A stretch of 64,000 nt of DNA from Spisula solida. Lineage: Eukaryota; Mollusca; Bivalvia; Venerida; Mactridae. Of the stretch, positions 12,764 to 26,350 are shown piece by piece; positions within the stretch are counted from its first letter, which is position 1, and the number at the start of each line of letters is the position of its first letter. The position numbers and the translations under genes are program-made. The notes beneath the pieces were generated by a model, which saw only the letters and a program-made list of their open reading frames with translations, did no database searches and had not been told where the DNA came from. The stretch is taken from assembly GCA_947247005.1 (NCBI GenBank), contig OX365952.1, positions 5,416,501 to 5,480,500 of the forward strand. The letters run 5' to 3'.

Positions 12764-13539
12764 TTTTCAATTCACCATAAGTATTCACAAGTTGGCGCGC
12801 TATTCCGTGCGACGACGTCGCGTTAACGTGCGATGACGTGCGATGACGTCGCGTGAAATGATGTGACGTCATTTCCGACCTCGTCATGTATTGTTTTTTA
12901 CGTTGGATTAAATAAGAAATGTATTTTTTCAATAATTTTCAGGATTTGAATCAGGCTTATATGCCGAAACGTTATTAAAAGAATGGAACTAATCGTATTG
13001 AAAAAAAAATGAATTAAACAAGATTGGTTCTCAAATCTTGAGCAAAATCTTGCCTCTACCGGAAGTGGGACGTGAAAATCAGTCTACCGAATCATTATTC
13101 TGCATCCGGTCTGACAAAAAAATATAGGACATAGCCAATGCAAAACTACAACAACAACAATCACGTGTTTTTCGCATGTAATCGTTAATGGGGATAAATC
13201 CCATATAAAATACCAAATTATTATAAATACTAGCTTCACTTATTGACTTATTTTACTCTGCGCTATTTTTAAAAGGAAAAGTACAAAGTGCGCGATATCA
13301 AGAGTGGTTTAAATTGCTTATTTATAATGCAACCGTCATTGGCTATCTATTACACAAATACTTGGTTAGGTAGTAAAATTACGTATTACAAAAAATGTAA
13401 CCCGATCTGTGAGGCAGCATCTTTAGGTTAATGAAAAAAAACTAAGTTACCAATTTTCGAGGGCTGCTTTCAGCAGTTCAGCAGTTCAGCCGTTCACCCA
13501 CCCTTTGACATTTTAACTACCCTTGGTCATTGGGCTACC
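12764..13539. other. GC-rich CpG patch and retroelement-like tail
   Basis: 12795-12880 is dense in CGATGACGT and contains a TGACGTCA palindrome (12864-12871). 12950-12975 (GGCTTATATGCCGAAACG) resembles the stem II/GAAA part of a hammerhead. The rest is unassigned. Confidence 0.45.
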
Positions 13540-13782
13540 TATAGAAACCTGCGTTCGAGTCTCCCTGGGGAGACTATTTCTCTCCTCGGGGTGTGCAGAA
13601 ACATCCATCTGCGGCGTCTAGGACTATTGAACAGGTCCAGAAACAGCCCTCTTAGGTACTAATTCACACCTCGGTCGATTTAAGCATATGGGTTATTCCT
13701 GCTCACAGAAGTAAAGCAGTGGTCCAGACGGGGTTGAACCCGGGACCTCTCGATCCCGAAACCACTTGGCCACCGCTCCTCA
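13540..13782 (-). mobile_element. tRNA-derived SINE (family 2)
   Basis: On the minus strand a tRNA-like head reads GAGCGGTGGCCAAGTGGTTT (box A) and GGTCCCGGGTTCAACCCCG (box B, 13740-13730). About 180 bp of unrelated, relatively GC-rich body follows. No intact tRNA cloverleaf or acceptor stem is visible, so it is a SINE and not a tRNA gene. The CAGTTCAG repeats at about 13470-13495 may be its 3' tail. Confidence 0.7.
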
Positions 13783-14702
13783 CAAAAAAGAGTAAACTTC
13801 ACACGGTCTGCGATAGATGTATTTTGGATGTAGTCTTCGTAGCATCACTAGATACTTTATTATCATACACGATTATAACATAATGTCTATCACACCCATG
13901 TTTATTGTGTATTTTCTATGATTGCAATTGATTAAATTATCAGTAAGTTTACAATTTAAGAGACATACATTTGTATATCGGTCTGTATTTTAATAATGAC
14001 CGAGTAAGTTCGACATGTATGTGTTGGCAGCAAAAAAAGTCTCAATAAACAAATTAAGTCAGCATGCGACAGATTATACTAATTGATATTTTGATGTTTA
14101 CATTGCACCATACATCTGATAAACAATTTCATAATTGATATGCAGTATTAAACTTTATTTGGTAATAAGGATGACACCTACTGCTGTCAATAACAAATTT
14201 AATTTTAATAAAACTTATTGTTACTTTGTAAAAAGGCAGAACGAAGTACACGTCATAGTTAGAAATTTAAAGTAAAGTTTGGGCAAAATGCATTAAATTA
14301 TTAAATTATTAATTATTAAAATGTTCAATGATGATTCAAACTTGAATTACTTGACTTGAACAATGAACTGTGAAAGAAATTAAAATTATAAAACGATGCC
14401 GATTTCGATTTGACTTTATGTTACTTGAGGACTACGTAACACGAATTTGTACTTCTCATAATTCGAACTTGAAAATGTACCACCAATAAAACAAGACAAA
14501 AGAGTAGTCTATGTAGCATCACTAGATACTTTGTTATCATTCACGAATTTGTACTTTTCATAATTCGACCTTGAAAACGAACCAACAATAAGACCAGACA
14601 AACGGGTTATCTTAACAGCGAATTTATCTTAATTGCAAACTTTTTGTTATGAACTAAAGTTTTCAATATTCAAGTGGTCATTTCTGTTTATACTTTATTG
14701 TT
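13783..14702. other. unassigned DNA with a short internal duplication
   Basis: TAGCATCACTAGATACTTT occurs at about 13840 and again at about 14513 with ACGA(A)TT following. No gene is seen. Confidence 0.45.
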
Positions 14703-14775
14703 AATAATGCATGTATTCACACACAATTTCGAATACCGAAACAGAGATGCTGTTATAATGTTTTACAGTGCACTA

Positions 14776-15005
14776 AAAAGATAGTATTAAGTCGGACTGG
14801 GACGACAGCAGTCAACTTAACAAGTCGAGCACAGAAAACATGAAAACATACAACACACAATGCCCAACACACAACCGAACGAGAAAATGATCCACCCAAG
14901 TCAGAGCTGTCAAAAGGCTGAATACACTAGTTTCGGCAATCAAAAGCTGAATGCCCATGAAGAATGGATTATAAAAACAAACAAGGCATAATACCGCACA
15001 CACAG
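14776..15005 (+). repeat. family R repeat copy
   Basis: AAGTCGGACTGGGACGACAG, AACCGAACGAGAAAATGATC, CAGAGCTGTCAAAAGGCTGA. Longer and closer to full length than most copies. Confidence 0.8.
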
Positions 15006-16119
15006 TCGATCGTCAAACAATTTGAGGGAACGACAAGAAAATGTAGCGAATAGACTGTTAACATGCATTTATCGAACCGTCGGTATCAAATTTTACTAAT
15101 TTTAAAAGCTATTAATTCCAGCAAATCAAATAGAAAGCACATACAAATGTAATTTCGAAAATCAAGTCAGAGATGTTTTGTTTTCAATAATGGAAATGAA
15201 GTCACGTTATCGGTGGATAGCAAAATTAATGAAAACTGTTCAGTTGTAAAATTGTCAAATAATATGTTTTGCTGTAAATGAATACAGTCAGATTCCATTT
15301 GATGCCATAAAATCTCTATAACACATCACTTTACGCGCATTGTCTGCCTGAACAAATGATGTTTACATCCCCTGGTCGGTAGATTGGACTACAAATGTAT
15401 TAGTTATGCCTTCCAATGACAACAAGGCAAAATAAAATACAACAAGAAGAGGGACGTTAACACGACATAATGCAAGGTGTTGATAAAACACTTTCAAAAA
15501 GATTCTAATTAGCGACTAGAAAATAAAAAAATAACATAATAGCAAATCTGTAAAATGTTCAGGAAGATATATTTGGTAGTTTTGCAAAATCAGCCATGCA
15601 TGAAATGCATGCAGTTCTACGTGATTTTGCTCGTTAAGATTATCTAAGATTGCCTTAATTAGTTATTGAAGTTGTTGTTGCGGTAACTTCCTATGTTCAG
15701 ATATTGGGTCTATTGAAATGATAAAGTTGCTGTCTAAACAATTTCTTGTTTTAAACAGATTTTTAATTAATTTCAAATTTTTTTTGTAATGTGTTTGGCT
15801 AGATTGATTAAAACGAGTTGTTGCAGGGCTCCATATCGTTGTTTTAATTTGTTAGAAACATGCGACTAAACAACGCAAAGCTCTTATGGAGTTACCTATT
15901 CACACTTCTATGAAGTAAACACAAAAATGCAGTGGACACGTTATGTTAAATAAAAGTGCGGACCTTGTCAAACAGCTTGTATCATGCATTTATTCGTCCA
16001 GTGCCTAGATTGGTCGATTCAAAACAAGTCATTGAATAGAAACACAGTTATTATATCAGTAAATAATAACGAAACATTGTCCAGCATCATAATTATATCA
16101 TATCATATGTTTATTTTAT

Positions 16120-16270
16120 TTTCTTCGAGCACAATATTATTTCGGAAGCTGGCTATACGTTATTCAACAAAATACGTTATATCCGAACTTATAGAACGAA
16201 ATTTCGTTGTACGGATAAAGCGAAAGGTATTTCTGGGTCCCTAGGATTTCGTTATATCCGAGTTCCACTG
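16120..16270. mobile_element. pogo-like terminal fragment
   Basis: Repeated CGTTATATCCGA motifs end in GAGTTCCACTG, resembling one end of a pogo/Tigger-type element. No partner end found. Confidence 0.4.
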
Positions 16271-16385
16271 AAAGCCAATACCTTTTTGAATATTTCGACA
16301 TAGTTTACAGGACTAAATCAAAGTGTTCTGGATACAACAAAGAGTTGTCCCATGTTTCGACATTTCGTGACTTTCGATTATCTAA

Positions 16386-16580
16386 TAGTCTGTCTATACA
16401 TACCCTATGTTTAATTAAAGGAGACAACTCTTCAGTCTACTCTTTTTTCCTGAAATTAATTCCCTTTGCACCCTCAAACATAGGAGATAATCAAGCCCAA
16501 AATAAAATGTAGCTAAAATTGAAAATGGAATTATGATTATTGATTGAAAAAATATATTATCTAGTCGGGTAGCCAGACTA
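16386..16580 (+). mobile_element. 195-bp MITE with 9-bp target duplication, copy 1
   Basis: Inverted ends TAGTCTG and CAGACTA. Exact 9-bp duplication ATTATCTAA at 16377-16385 and 16581-16589. The reverse-complement copy is at 44229-44421. Nine-base duplications are typical of Mutator-like elements. Confidence 0.92.
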
Positions 16581-17582
16581 ATTATCTAAGTGTGTTCAAT
16601 GCACAATTATTTGATTATCAAAGAAATTAATTTCAGATTTTTTTCGACATTGTGTCTCAGACAATAGGGTGCCTCTATGTAATATATCCTTAGAATTAGA
16701 TTCACATTTCATAAGTAATGTGTAGTTGGATACTTTTTTTTATTGTAATTGCAATCAGTCTGTCAAGGCTAGATTCAACAATTTCATTTCTACTTTACAC
16801 AACTCTCGAACCAATGTCCATACAAGTAATATATATCCAGGACAAAGACCATAGCGAAAATACAGACTTGGTTTCAGAAAAAAAATACATTTAATACGAA
16901 ATAGGTTCTGAAAAATGGACTCCAATCAAAGTAAAATTCATTTTGACAGCGATGAGTATTAGCGTAAGATACAATGATAGTTACACCATTCACCCATTGT
17001 GTACAATGTAATGTAATTTACGATACTATGTGGAAACAAATCTAATCACTCATGTGGAGAGCAAAACAAATTCTTCTTGATATGGAAAGGAACAAGAAAC
17101 TCGTCTAACAAGATGTTCTATGACCATATGTTATTCTCTGATACGAATATCATGAGGCAGAATTGGAAATTTATTAACGTAGTAAAGTTCAAGGTCATTC
17201 TTTGATATCAAATTCGAAAACTGTCCAACTTGAAAATTATTAATTCCTGAGTGTTTAGTGTGTAGCTGTTATTCTTTTGTCGCAGATACCTGGAAAAGAG
17301 CGTTTACAAAAATGCATAAATAGTCTTATATAATATGGAATTTGATTTGCCGTAAGGGATACAATGTAACTGAACAATACAAACAGCATCGTCTCCAAGA
17401 ATATTAAAAGCAATGTTTGCACATATAATTTGACGTGATCCTGACCTTTATGCATAAATATATTTACAAGGAAATCGTGCAGTACCGGTCCTTTAGATTT
17501 GCGTTGGTATTACACTCAGAGCGTCTTCGTAATACTTCCCGCTTATGAAAACAAACAACCGGGATTATAAATATAGAAAATA

Positions 17583-18504
17583 CGAGGGGCGTTCAATATA
17601 TAATGTCCATGTCCTTTGCATTTTGCTATGATAGTATTTAGAAGAATTCTACGATTACTGTCTAAAGGGTGTATGTTTCTATTTTATATCTGAAACATTA
17701 CACTGCCTTTCGTCAAAAATTAAGTAATTTATTGAACTTAGAAGAGGTTCTACTCGGGTATACTAGGCTTATTGTCATTTTAAGCAAAATATGTGTCAAT
17801 TTTGCAGTAGTGGTTTAGAAAAGTTAATGTCAGTATTCATTTAATTGCAACATACCAAACGATAACTTAATCCTTAAGTTTCCACCAGAAGTTAAAATCA
17901 ACATGAAAGTATATTTGTCTACGAATAAGACGGTCATATACAAGGGAGACTACTCTTATTTATACCAAATGATGCTTGTTGGTTCACGCACCAAATAATT
18001 TCATATAAATTCTATTTTTTTCGCAAATTCTTCCCAGAAATTAATGTTGATGGTCTACGGCGTACGTCCATGTATAATATGCCAAATTCCCACCAATAAA
18101 ACTAATAAAACATATGAATTAAACAATATCATGCTTTCTGAACTTATTTTGACACCTATTTTGGCGACTTTCAAATGATCTTATTTGGTACAAAAATGGC
18201 AATCAAGTACAGGAAATCATATTTTTATGGAAGGCATTTACATTACACACGGTATAATAGTTGTGGAATAAGATTATTGCCCGAAATGAAATTTTAATGG
18301 ACAATTATTCTCAAAACAATTCAGTGTCTATTACTAACCCTTAAATAAGACACCAGAAACAACAGTCCGGGAATTACATTTTATTGAAATTTTCACGAAA
18401 TATTGCGGAATGGTTGATGGTTTCAGAAATGTAAAAAGATTTCCAGAAATCAATGAATGTTCTAATTTGTGACCAAAAAGACATTATATATTGAACGCCC
18501 CTCG
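17583..18504. mobile_element. mariner-like non-autonomous element (922 bp)
   Basis: The inverted ends are identical over more than 20 bases (CGAGGGGCGTTCAATATATA and onward) and flanked by TA. The empty site is visible in V1, which reads AAAATATACC. No transposase frame. Confidence 0.93.
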
Positions 18505-18552
18505 TATACCAGCTGTTAAATTATGGTAATAGAATGTTGAGGGTCGTGTCAA

Positions 18553-21189
18553 ATTCTCTGTACTATACAACTCCATATTAAGCGTCGACGTACCGGTTCT
18601 CGAACCTCTAAGCACTCGGCTTTAGTTTTGAGTTTGTTTTTATGTGTTGCCGACACTATGGAATATAAAACGAAAGGCTGATTGTTCAGAAGTCACTTTT
18701 ACTCACATCTGAAAAGTTAAACAGCATAATATTTACCACAAATCCCGAAAATCGTCAATATAAATGCAACACCATACACAAACAATGACCGCCATTTTAT
18801 ATTTTGATGACGTATTCTCGAACCGCTTGCAAATTTACAGTTCAGTTCATACGGTTTGTTCAAAATATTTCTGTAACATTTAAAATAAGTGCCAAATACC
18901 TTAACAAAGTATGCTATAAACAAAAACAGTAAGACTAATAGCTTATTGTTATACTTCAGTAAGTGAATTGTGATTATGACATGGACAAAGAAATTCATCT
19001 CCCAGTCTGATGTCACGATCTCGGCACAACCTTTGTTTTTTAAAAAAGCGTTCACTAGTACAGAAGGTGAGTTGATACCGTTCTGCGGGACCCTCGTAGT
19101 TAGTTTAGGCTGTCAAAACTATTTAAAAACTTCGAAGGCAAGAATAAGGAGAAAACCATAAGTAAAACGAAATGCACGAAACGTATTTGATAGAACGTAA
19201 GATATGAGCTTGACTGTAGGATACGCTACTGTGTTTATAAATAACCGTAACATGATTGTCACGTGACGTTTTGACACCTGTCAGGTCGGCTGCCTGTCTA
19301 CAGATATTTGTTTTCAAGAAAAACATATTCATGGTTAAAGAACGACCGTGATTGCGGACGCTCTACCAGTAGGATATCGAGGAGGCGTTAATCTATCTTG
19401 GCAGTGTCTGGATCTTTGATATAATGGTGGGTAACAATAATAACATTGTCCACACTTCTGACACAAAATTGGTTTAATTTTAACGATACTAAATTTTTGA
19501 AACATATTCGGAATGGTAAAGAATTTATTTATCCCTGTTGAATAAGTGTATGTATTTATTAAATATTTGTCACCTCGAACGAAGTTTAATGATAGTGTCT
19601 AGACATTATTGGTACAATATGTTGCAGTATTGTAAGTATTCAATCTTTTTGTAACGGTCGTTGAATGCATAAAGGGAGGTATACTTGGATTAATATGCAC
19701 AATTTGTAAACTGGTAGATTGTTATTAGAGTAGAATGACAGTATATAAGTCCAACAAATCACCCTTAGTAGTGAGCTAGCTTTTCTCTGACGGGATTTGT
19801 TGGTGTCTGTTACAATGCTAGATGTGTCATTTATGTCGTATGTGGAACTTAGGTTATCAAATTGTATGTCTGATTCATTAACATGTGTACGCAATATTGC
19901 ATCTAATTTAAAAAAAATAGCAATAACTATACAAAACATGCTCATGTCTGTGATGTCTAGACTGATAAAGATGTGCACGATGGACCGTCCGATTGTTTTC
20001 CTACACATGTAATTATGTTATTATACTGTTCGTTTGGTCCTCCGCTGACCGATTTGTTGTTACCTGTTTGGTTACAACCATTATCAATGAATGAGGCTGC
20101 TTAGTTATACAATTTACCGTGCTTTTACACTTGTTTACACTTGTTGTTTGGCGAAATTGCGACATGAAAGTAGGGCTGATGGCGGATTATGTTCTCGTTC
20201 GGTTGTGTGTTGCGCATTTGTCTAGTATTTTTTTATGTTTTCTGTGTTCGATTAGTTAAGTTCAGTGTTGCCTTCTATGTCCGACTTAATAGTTTCTTTT
20301 CGTAGCTGTTAAGTATCATGTTTCTTGTTCAGTTTTGTGTTTGCCATTATGATTGTCATGTGATTATAATTTTTTTGCGTGTGCCTTTTTGTTCATTTTG
20401 TGTTCTGTTGTGTATGTTGATGTTGAATTCGACATCCCCTGTGTGATTTTGTTGTTATGTTTTCTATAAAGACCAAAAATGGTATGAATGAATCAAGCCA
20501 TTCCAATATCTCATGACAATTCTACCACCCATTTATTGCACTTTTTCATGAAAGGAAGAAAACAAGATTGACCAATCCGTGAAACCTATCAAAACACTTT
20601 GTTGTTGTTTAAAGGAAACACTTGTATGGTGTCTACTGGCTTCAAACTGTTTTACACGCTGACAGTATTTAGACGTTGTGGTATTGCATTCTATAGTAAA
20701 TATCTAATGCATGTATATCAAAAGACAGGTTGGGTAGCAGTCAACAGAATCTACAGAGCACGAAATGCTTACAAATAGAACAGTATAAACTACTAGTTCT
20801 GTGTGATAGTAGTCAAGTTCATAATGACGAATAATAAAAGTTGATGTCTTTTATTAGTTGTTTAAGATAATAAAAGTATACATATTGACCGATTTGGATC
20901 TGAAAATCACCTAACACACCAGGACACGCGTTGTTGACATCTCTCTTGAGCGAGTATCACTCAATTATATTATAAGCAAGCGTATTTTCTTCCTAGATGT
21001 GTACTTGCACTTGAAAGTTTTTAATCATATCAGTCAGTTAACTAGAATTCAAAATAGAAACAGAAATAATTTGTTTTTTATATAAATGGGATTGAGTCCA
21101 TGACGTCATCGGTGGATCCTGAAATCCTTACCTCGGTTCATCGGTCGTTATGGCATAATCTGTTTTATAAATAATGTTTTACTGTATAG
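18553..21189. other. unassigned DNA with an R copy
   Basis: Minus-strand frames at 18717-19055 and 19640-20008 have no recognisable domain, conserved copy or convincing splice context. A reverse R copy is at about 20185-20310. Confidence 0.4.
20185..20310 (-). repeat. family R repeat copy (reverse)
   Basis: GTTCTCGTTCGGTTGTGTGT and GTTAAGTTCAGTGTTGCCTT followed by GTCCGACTTAATAG, the reverse complement of the R start. Confidence 0.75.
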
Positions 21190-22117
21190 TAAACGACCTG
21201 GTGCACTGTCTAGTAAGGGTACTAATAGAGTGACGCAGTGTGATCGAGTCCACTATTACGGTGTAAAACTAATTATAAAGGCTTATCAAGACATCTCTAC
21301 TAAATACAAGTGTACTTTACCTGTTCAGACAATTGTTGTAATCTTTTGTACACGCATGAAATGAAACGTGGCTCTCAAATTGTCCTAACTGGACAGTATA
21401 TTCACATTGATTTTTGTAATCTGTATAACACACCTCTAGACGCACATTGTCTGACTGGACAAATGACATTTCCATCCCCTGGTGGACACATTAATTATTA
21501 GCGAGTTAAATACGTCTTGTGTCAGAATAACTAGACAAAATAAGAATTAATATGAAATCGAGAGAAGCAATGTTGTCACAGTCATATACTGTAGACGTGG
21601 ATATGTCAGCGGATCGAAAGGTCAGCGAATTATGAATTCCAGATATTTAGCGTGTGGAATTCTCATTTTAGCGAATTTTGTTGTTTACTCGTATGTCTTG
21701 CGTTCTTTGTAGTTGGAATTTTACGCTAGAGGAGTTGTAAGCGGTTTATTTTGTTAATTTGCTCGTTTTTATGTCCTAGTCGATATCTTAACCACTAAAG
21801 GAATGCGTGTTTGGACTTGATTTGCTTTCGATGGAACGAAATATAACGCTCCTCCGTTAGGTCAACAGTTCTCTGCCAAACCTGTCAAAATTGATATAAT
21901 TAATTACACGATAGCTGCACACCATAGTTTTTTCTTACACAGCTAGCGGTTTTACCTACAGTATATTTAAACACATACACGATGAGGAAACAAAGGTGTG
22001 CATGGATTACCATTAAAGCACAATTAAGCCAAATAACTTCCGAGAACGACTGTAGTAAAATGGCTACTATATTGGTGAGTTTGAGTTTACCTATTCTGAA
22101 TTGATTAATTTCAAAAA

Positions 22118-22260
22118 GACAGGGAAGGCAGCACTCAACTTAACCAGCCGAGTACAGAAAACAATAAAAAAACGCACAAAGCCCAATGCCCAACAGAACC
22201 AACTGAGCACAGGAATCACAAAACATACACAAGGCACAATGTCCAAACCTTACATTATAC
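22118..22260 (+). repeat. family R repeat copy
   Basis: GACAGGGAAGGCAGCACTCA and AACCAGCCGAGTACAGAAAA. Confidence 0.75.
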
Positions 22261-23094
22261 AATCATGTACAAAACATAAAACACACGGAGTTAATTAATA
22301 ATCATTTTACCCTAAATGAAAGGTTTTATTTTTGAAAGATTATCAATTTAAATATCATCGTCATTCATTGTTTAAAAGTATAACGTTCTCAGTACATTAA
22401 TAACATTCCCCATCCATTTAAGCTTGAGTAAAACTTTTATATGAGTTTCAATGAATTTAAAATTCATCTTACTATTAACAAGAAATGCATCCATGAAGGT
22501 TTTGATAAAAACTGATTTTCTGTTACTTTACTGAACCAAACACTGTGAAAGACAGTTGTTTAAAGCGCCAGTCCAACAAAACCAAACCTTTAATTGTCTG
22601 AAATATTGCATATTTAGACACACAGTGGCCACTAAAGAGGACATAAAACATGATTTATGGCAAATAAATATGTCGTTTTGAAAACAAACGGCGGTATATG
22701 CATAGAAAACTTTTCTTATTTGTAACGAAATTGTTTACAATATTTTCCAATATTACAAGAATGTTGAAGTAATATTTCCTATATAATACCTCAATGTCTC
22801 CATCTATAGAAGACACTATGAGAAGGTTTTTATTATCATCTGCTTTATCTGTCAAATGTCCTATGTGTATGAAAGAATATAATTTAGGTACCAATTAAAC
22901 TAAGAAATGGTTCTTGTAATAGATACATGGTACCTGAATAAAGACTAGGTCACTCAGCATTGTTATTGCTGATACTAGGGAAGTCAGTTGTTTTATCGCC
23001 AGAACTAGGGCATTCTGGACAGCTGGGACTTGAGTTTTCGATGTTTTGACATCTGAAATGTGAGCTTTTAGATAGCGGTTAAGTTGATTTTCTC

Positions 23095-23225
23095 GTGCAG
23101 TTAGTTATAGGTTGTACATTTGGCCGTGTATTTTGTGTATGTGATGTTTTTATGTTGTCTGTACTTGGCTGGTTAAGTTGGGCGATGCCTGTCCTGTCCG
23201 ATTTTCTATTATCTTTCTCGAAATC
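23095..23225 (-). repeat. family R repeat copy (reverse)
   Basis: TTGGCTGGTTAAGTTGGGCG and CCTGTCCGATTTTCTATTAT. Confidence 0.7.
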
Positions 23226-23257
23226 ACCTTCACACTCGGTGTTTGGTTTAAGAAATT

Positions 23258-23368
23258 AACTATGAAAAACCGTTGTATACCGACTGTTACGGCCTTCGTG
23301 GTTAATTCCTACGCGTCAGATCTCCAAACCATTGTATAACAGCCGGTATACAACCGTTTTTCATAGTT
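23258..23368. repeat. 32-bp-arm foldback
   Basis: Arms 23258-23289 (AACTATGAAAAACCGTTGTA and on) and 23337-23368 are complementary at 30 of 32 positions around a 47-base loop. Confidence 0.9.
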
Positions 23369-23375
23369 TATTTCG

Positions 23376-23490
23376 ATTCTAACATGATTTAAACCCGGTA
23401 TTATATATAAATGACGTCACTTTCATTGTATATCGGCCGATATACAAGGTCATGATTTGTTCTTTGTCTATATAGGCAAAATCGCCGGTC
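23376..23490. repeat. small inverted-repeat element with a 22-bp perfect palindrome
   Basis: Ends ATTCTAACATGA and TCATGTTAGAAT are exact inverted repeats. The centre contains a perfect 22-base palindrome (23426-23447, core TATATCGGCCGATATA). Confidence 0.8.
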
Positions 23491-26254
23491 ATGTTAGAAT
23501 AAGAAATGATATTACAATGATAGTTGACAGATTTCGTGATTCATTTTCCCGTTCGGTTGTGTAAATTGAGCAATGCCAGTTTGTCAGACTTAAATTTATA
23601 GAGTGGTACATTATGGGAGTATTCCAGTTTGTAAACAACACCTATACACCCATCGCGCGCGAATGACATAGTACAAGTTTCTAGTCCAAAAACCCTTGAA
23701 AATGGAGTGTTTTGCATAGTGCAAAAATATTAGATACTTGATAATTAATAAGATTAATATACTTATATACTTAAACTAATTATGTGTAAGAAAATCAAGA
23801 CCATGACATCGAGCTAGGATTGTTAGTCTCACAAAAGGTAACAAACACATAGGCTTCGACAGTGTTTCCAATTCAAACAGCATAATACTCGCATTAAAGG
23901 TGACGTAATAAAACACGATTTTTCCAAATACAAATGGAGATCTGGTAATTATTTAACCAATATTGTGTATAAGAACGTCTAGACAATGTCATTGTATAAA
24001 GTGGTGCATCATATGCAGTATCTAACACGATCTGCGCCTTAATCCATACACGCATAGAGGAAACCCAGCTGTACATTATTACCGCAACAAAATACACCTG
24101 ACAAATTGACTGGTACTATTTACGCCATTGGTCATATGTGTTTGTGCTCTCAGAAATGACAAAAAACAACTCAATAAATTACATAATAAGCATTTATTGA
24201 ATATACAGTAACAGTTGTTTCTGCAAATAAACAAATTAAACTACAAAAATATGTTTCGTTCCTTCACAAAACATCGAACATCAGGATGTGCAATTTAAAA
24301 GTAGTTCAGTGATAATAAATATCACGTGCCATATTTATTAATGAATGAACGTAAACGAGTTGCGAAAAGGCAAGTTGCACGAGTATCCAGTGTTACAGCA
24401 ATGGCGCATCTATTTTTGGAAACTCCATTATACTCTCATAAAAACTTCTGATAATCTATTCATATATAGTTTTCATTTCATGCAATAAATACCTTATACT
24501 CGTGTTATTAAAATTGTTTCAATGTTTAAAATGTGTTTTATCCTCCCTTGAAATGTGTTCATATACTGTTCATTTCGTGCCTTTCTTGTTCACTCCTCCC
24601 TTGTTCGATTGGTTATTATCTTTGTATTCCCAACCATAACGCATTACAACCGAAGCTGCATGATCATACAATGAACAATTTAAAGGCCTACTCTTTAGTA
24701 GGGCCAAGTTCACGCGTGGAATTGGAATTGTGTTTCCTTACGTTCTGTTTCTGTTGGTAAATACCTTCCCTAACCGATTTGTTAATATCTGTATTGATGA
24801 CATTTTCCTCCACCAACAAATAGTCATCAAATCAAATCACCAAAGGATATTAACTTCTCTGTACCGACATTTTTCCATACATAAGGGTTACAAAAGTGTA
24901 CTTTAATTTGACGATAAGTAAGATAATCATACGCCTTGAAATAATTGCAAAATAATGAAAAAACAATACATACATCAACAATCTATGAATGGCAATCTAA
25001 TAACACACACTATGTAATCTAGCAGACACATTGCGGTGCATCAGCAACATTATTTCGGAAGTAGCATTTTTATTAAATCAAAACATTTTCGTAAGACGCA
25101 CGTACGGAAGATACAGAACATAAACACGTGATCACGAAAGCGCGATTCTTCATCAATGGCATGTATACATGTATGTTGTATTTTCTATTCGTAAATCAAT
25201 TTCATAAAGCCTGAAGAAATGTCTGAGATCTCGCGTTTGTAAAGAACCAAAAAATTTAATTTCCACTATTACGTGTTTTTCTCCCATAATTTACATATAT
25301 ATGAAATTGAAATGTAGCCATGTATCTAACAACGTATGGACTACAAAAAATAACATTCGACATTGACCTTGTGTCGATTATTCTTCTCCATGGATTCTGG
25401 TGAGCTTGTACTTTTTGCTTTCGAGAGATCATTCTTACAGACACATTTATGAGTTTAACAGAGTGATTTTCCTTTGAAATCAGTGACAAATGGTAAAACA
25501 CTAGAGACTTATTATATCATTCGATAGTTTTTTTATTGACTAAATAATCAGGCACCCGTTTTTATTGTAAGAGTCAGTGACCAATAACATTATTATATTT
25601 CTGTTGAAAATGTCGCACATAAAAAGGTTGCATAACCAAAAGTTTTGGTATAGTCAGACAAATGTTTTCTGTCGAATAGTATTTCCCATAGAATAACCAC
25701 TTTTGTAATCGTAAGAAACTTTACTACGGAACAAAATAGTCATAATTAATACAGTCTGTCACAATTTTGTTAATTCATTACGGTTTGAAGTCAAATACTT
25801 AGACTCCGACGCAAAAAGCGTTCATAAATATGAGTTAAAGACATTTTCAGATATGATAAAATATAAAGGATTGTGACGTTTTTTTTTCACTATTGATCGA
25901 GCGAGTTCAACCGATAAAAATGTATGTGAACGATTTCTAATAATGCTATGTTTTGTTTATTTTATATGTAGAAACTTCAACATTTTATTCAACATAGTAA
26001 CAATGCAGATTTAAACCGAATGTTTGAGTGCATTCATAAAATCGCCTTAGTATTTTAAAATCCCCTTCATGTTTAGAACGTCGACCGCATTTCCCATAGG
26101 GTGGCTAATACGCTCATGGATTTGTTAAAATGCACCTTTGTACATAGTACAGACATCTTAAAATTACACACATATTTAAATTTTTCAGCAACTGCACATT
26201 TGGCACGGACGTGGTTTGTATATTATTGTGTTGCTGTATCAACTTGAGTGAATA

Positions 26255-26350
26255 AAAAAGATTATATTAAGTCAGACAGGGAAGGCAGCACACAACGTAA
26301 CCAGCCGAGCACAGAAAACATAAAAAACACACAAAGCACAGTGCCCAACT
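26255..26350 (+). repeat. family R repeat copy
   Basis: AAGTCAGACAGGGAAGGCAG and AACCAGCCGAGCACAGAAAA. Truncated after about 95 bp, where GTTATGCTCT is duplicated. Confidence 0.75.

Larger units (their letters stand above)
14703..18552 (+). repeat. paralogous block V2
   Basis: Second copy of V1, lengthened by an R repeat (about 14776-15005), a 195-bp 9-bp-TSD MITE (16386-16580) and a mariner-like element (17583-18504). M1 lies at about 15306-15440. The conserved block is 17425-17580. Confidence 0.85.

Noticed and set aside
12940..12985. Second hammerhead-like stretch (GGCTTATATGCCGAAACG)
   Set aside because: The CUGANGA box is absent (TTGAATCA) and no cleavage triplet can be placed.
13700..13782. 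tRNA gene on the minus strand
   Set aside because: Boxes A and B are present, but no acceptor stem closes the cloverleaf and a SINE body follows.
18717..20008. Minus-strand frames of 112 and 122 codons with hydrophobic stretches
   Set aside because: No recognised motif, no conserved copy, no convincing splice sites. AT-rich DNA gives such frames by chance.
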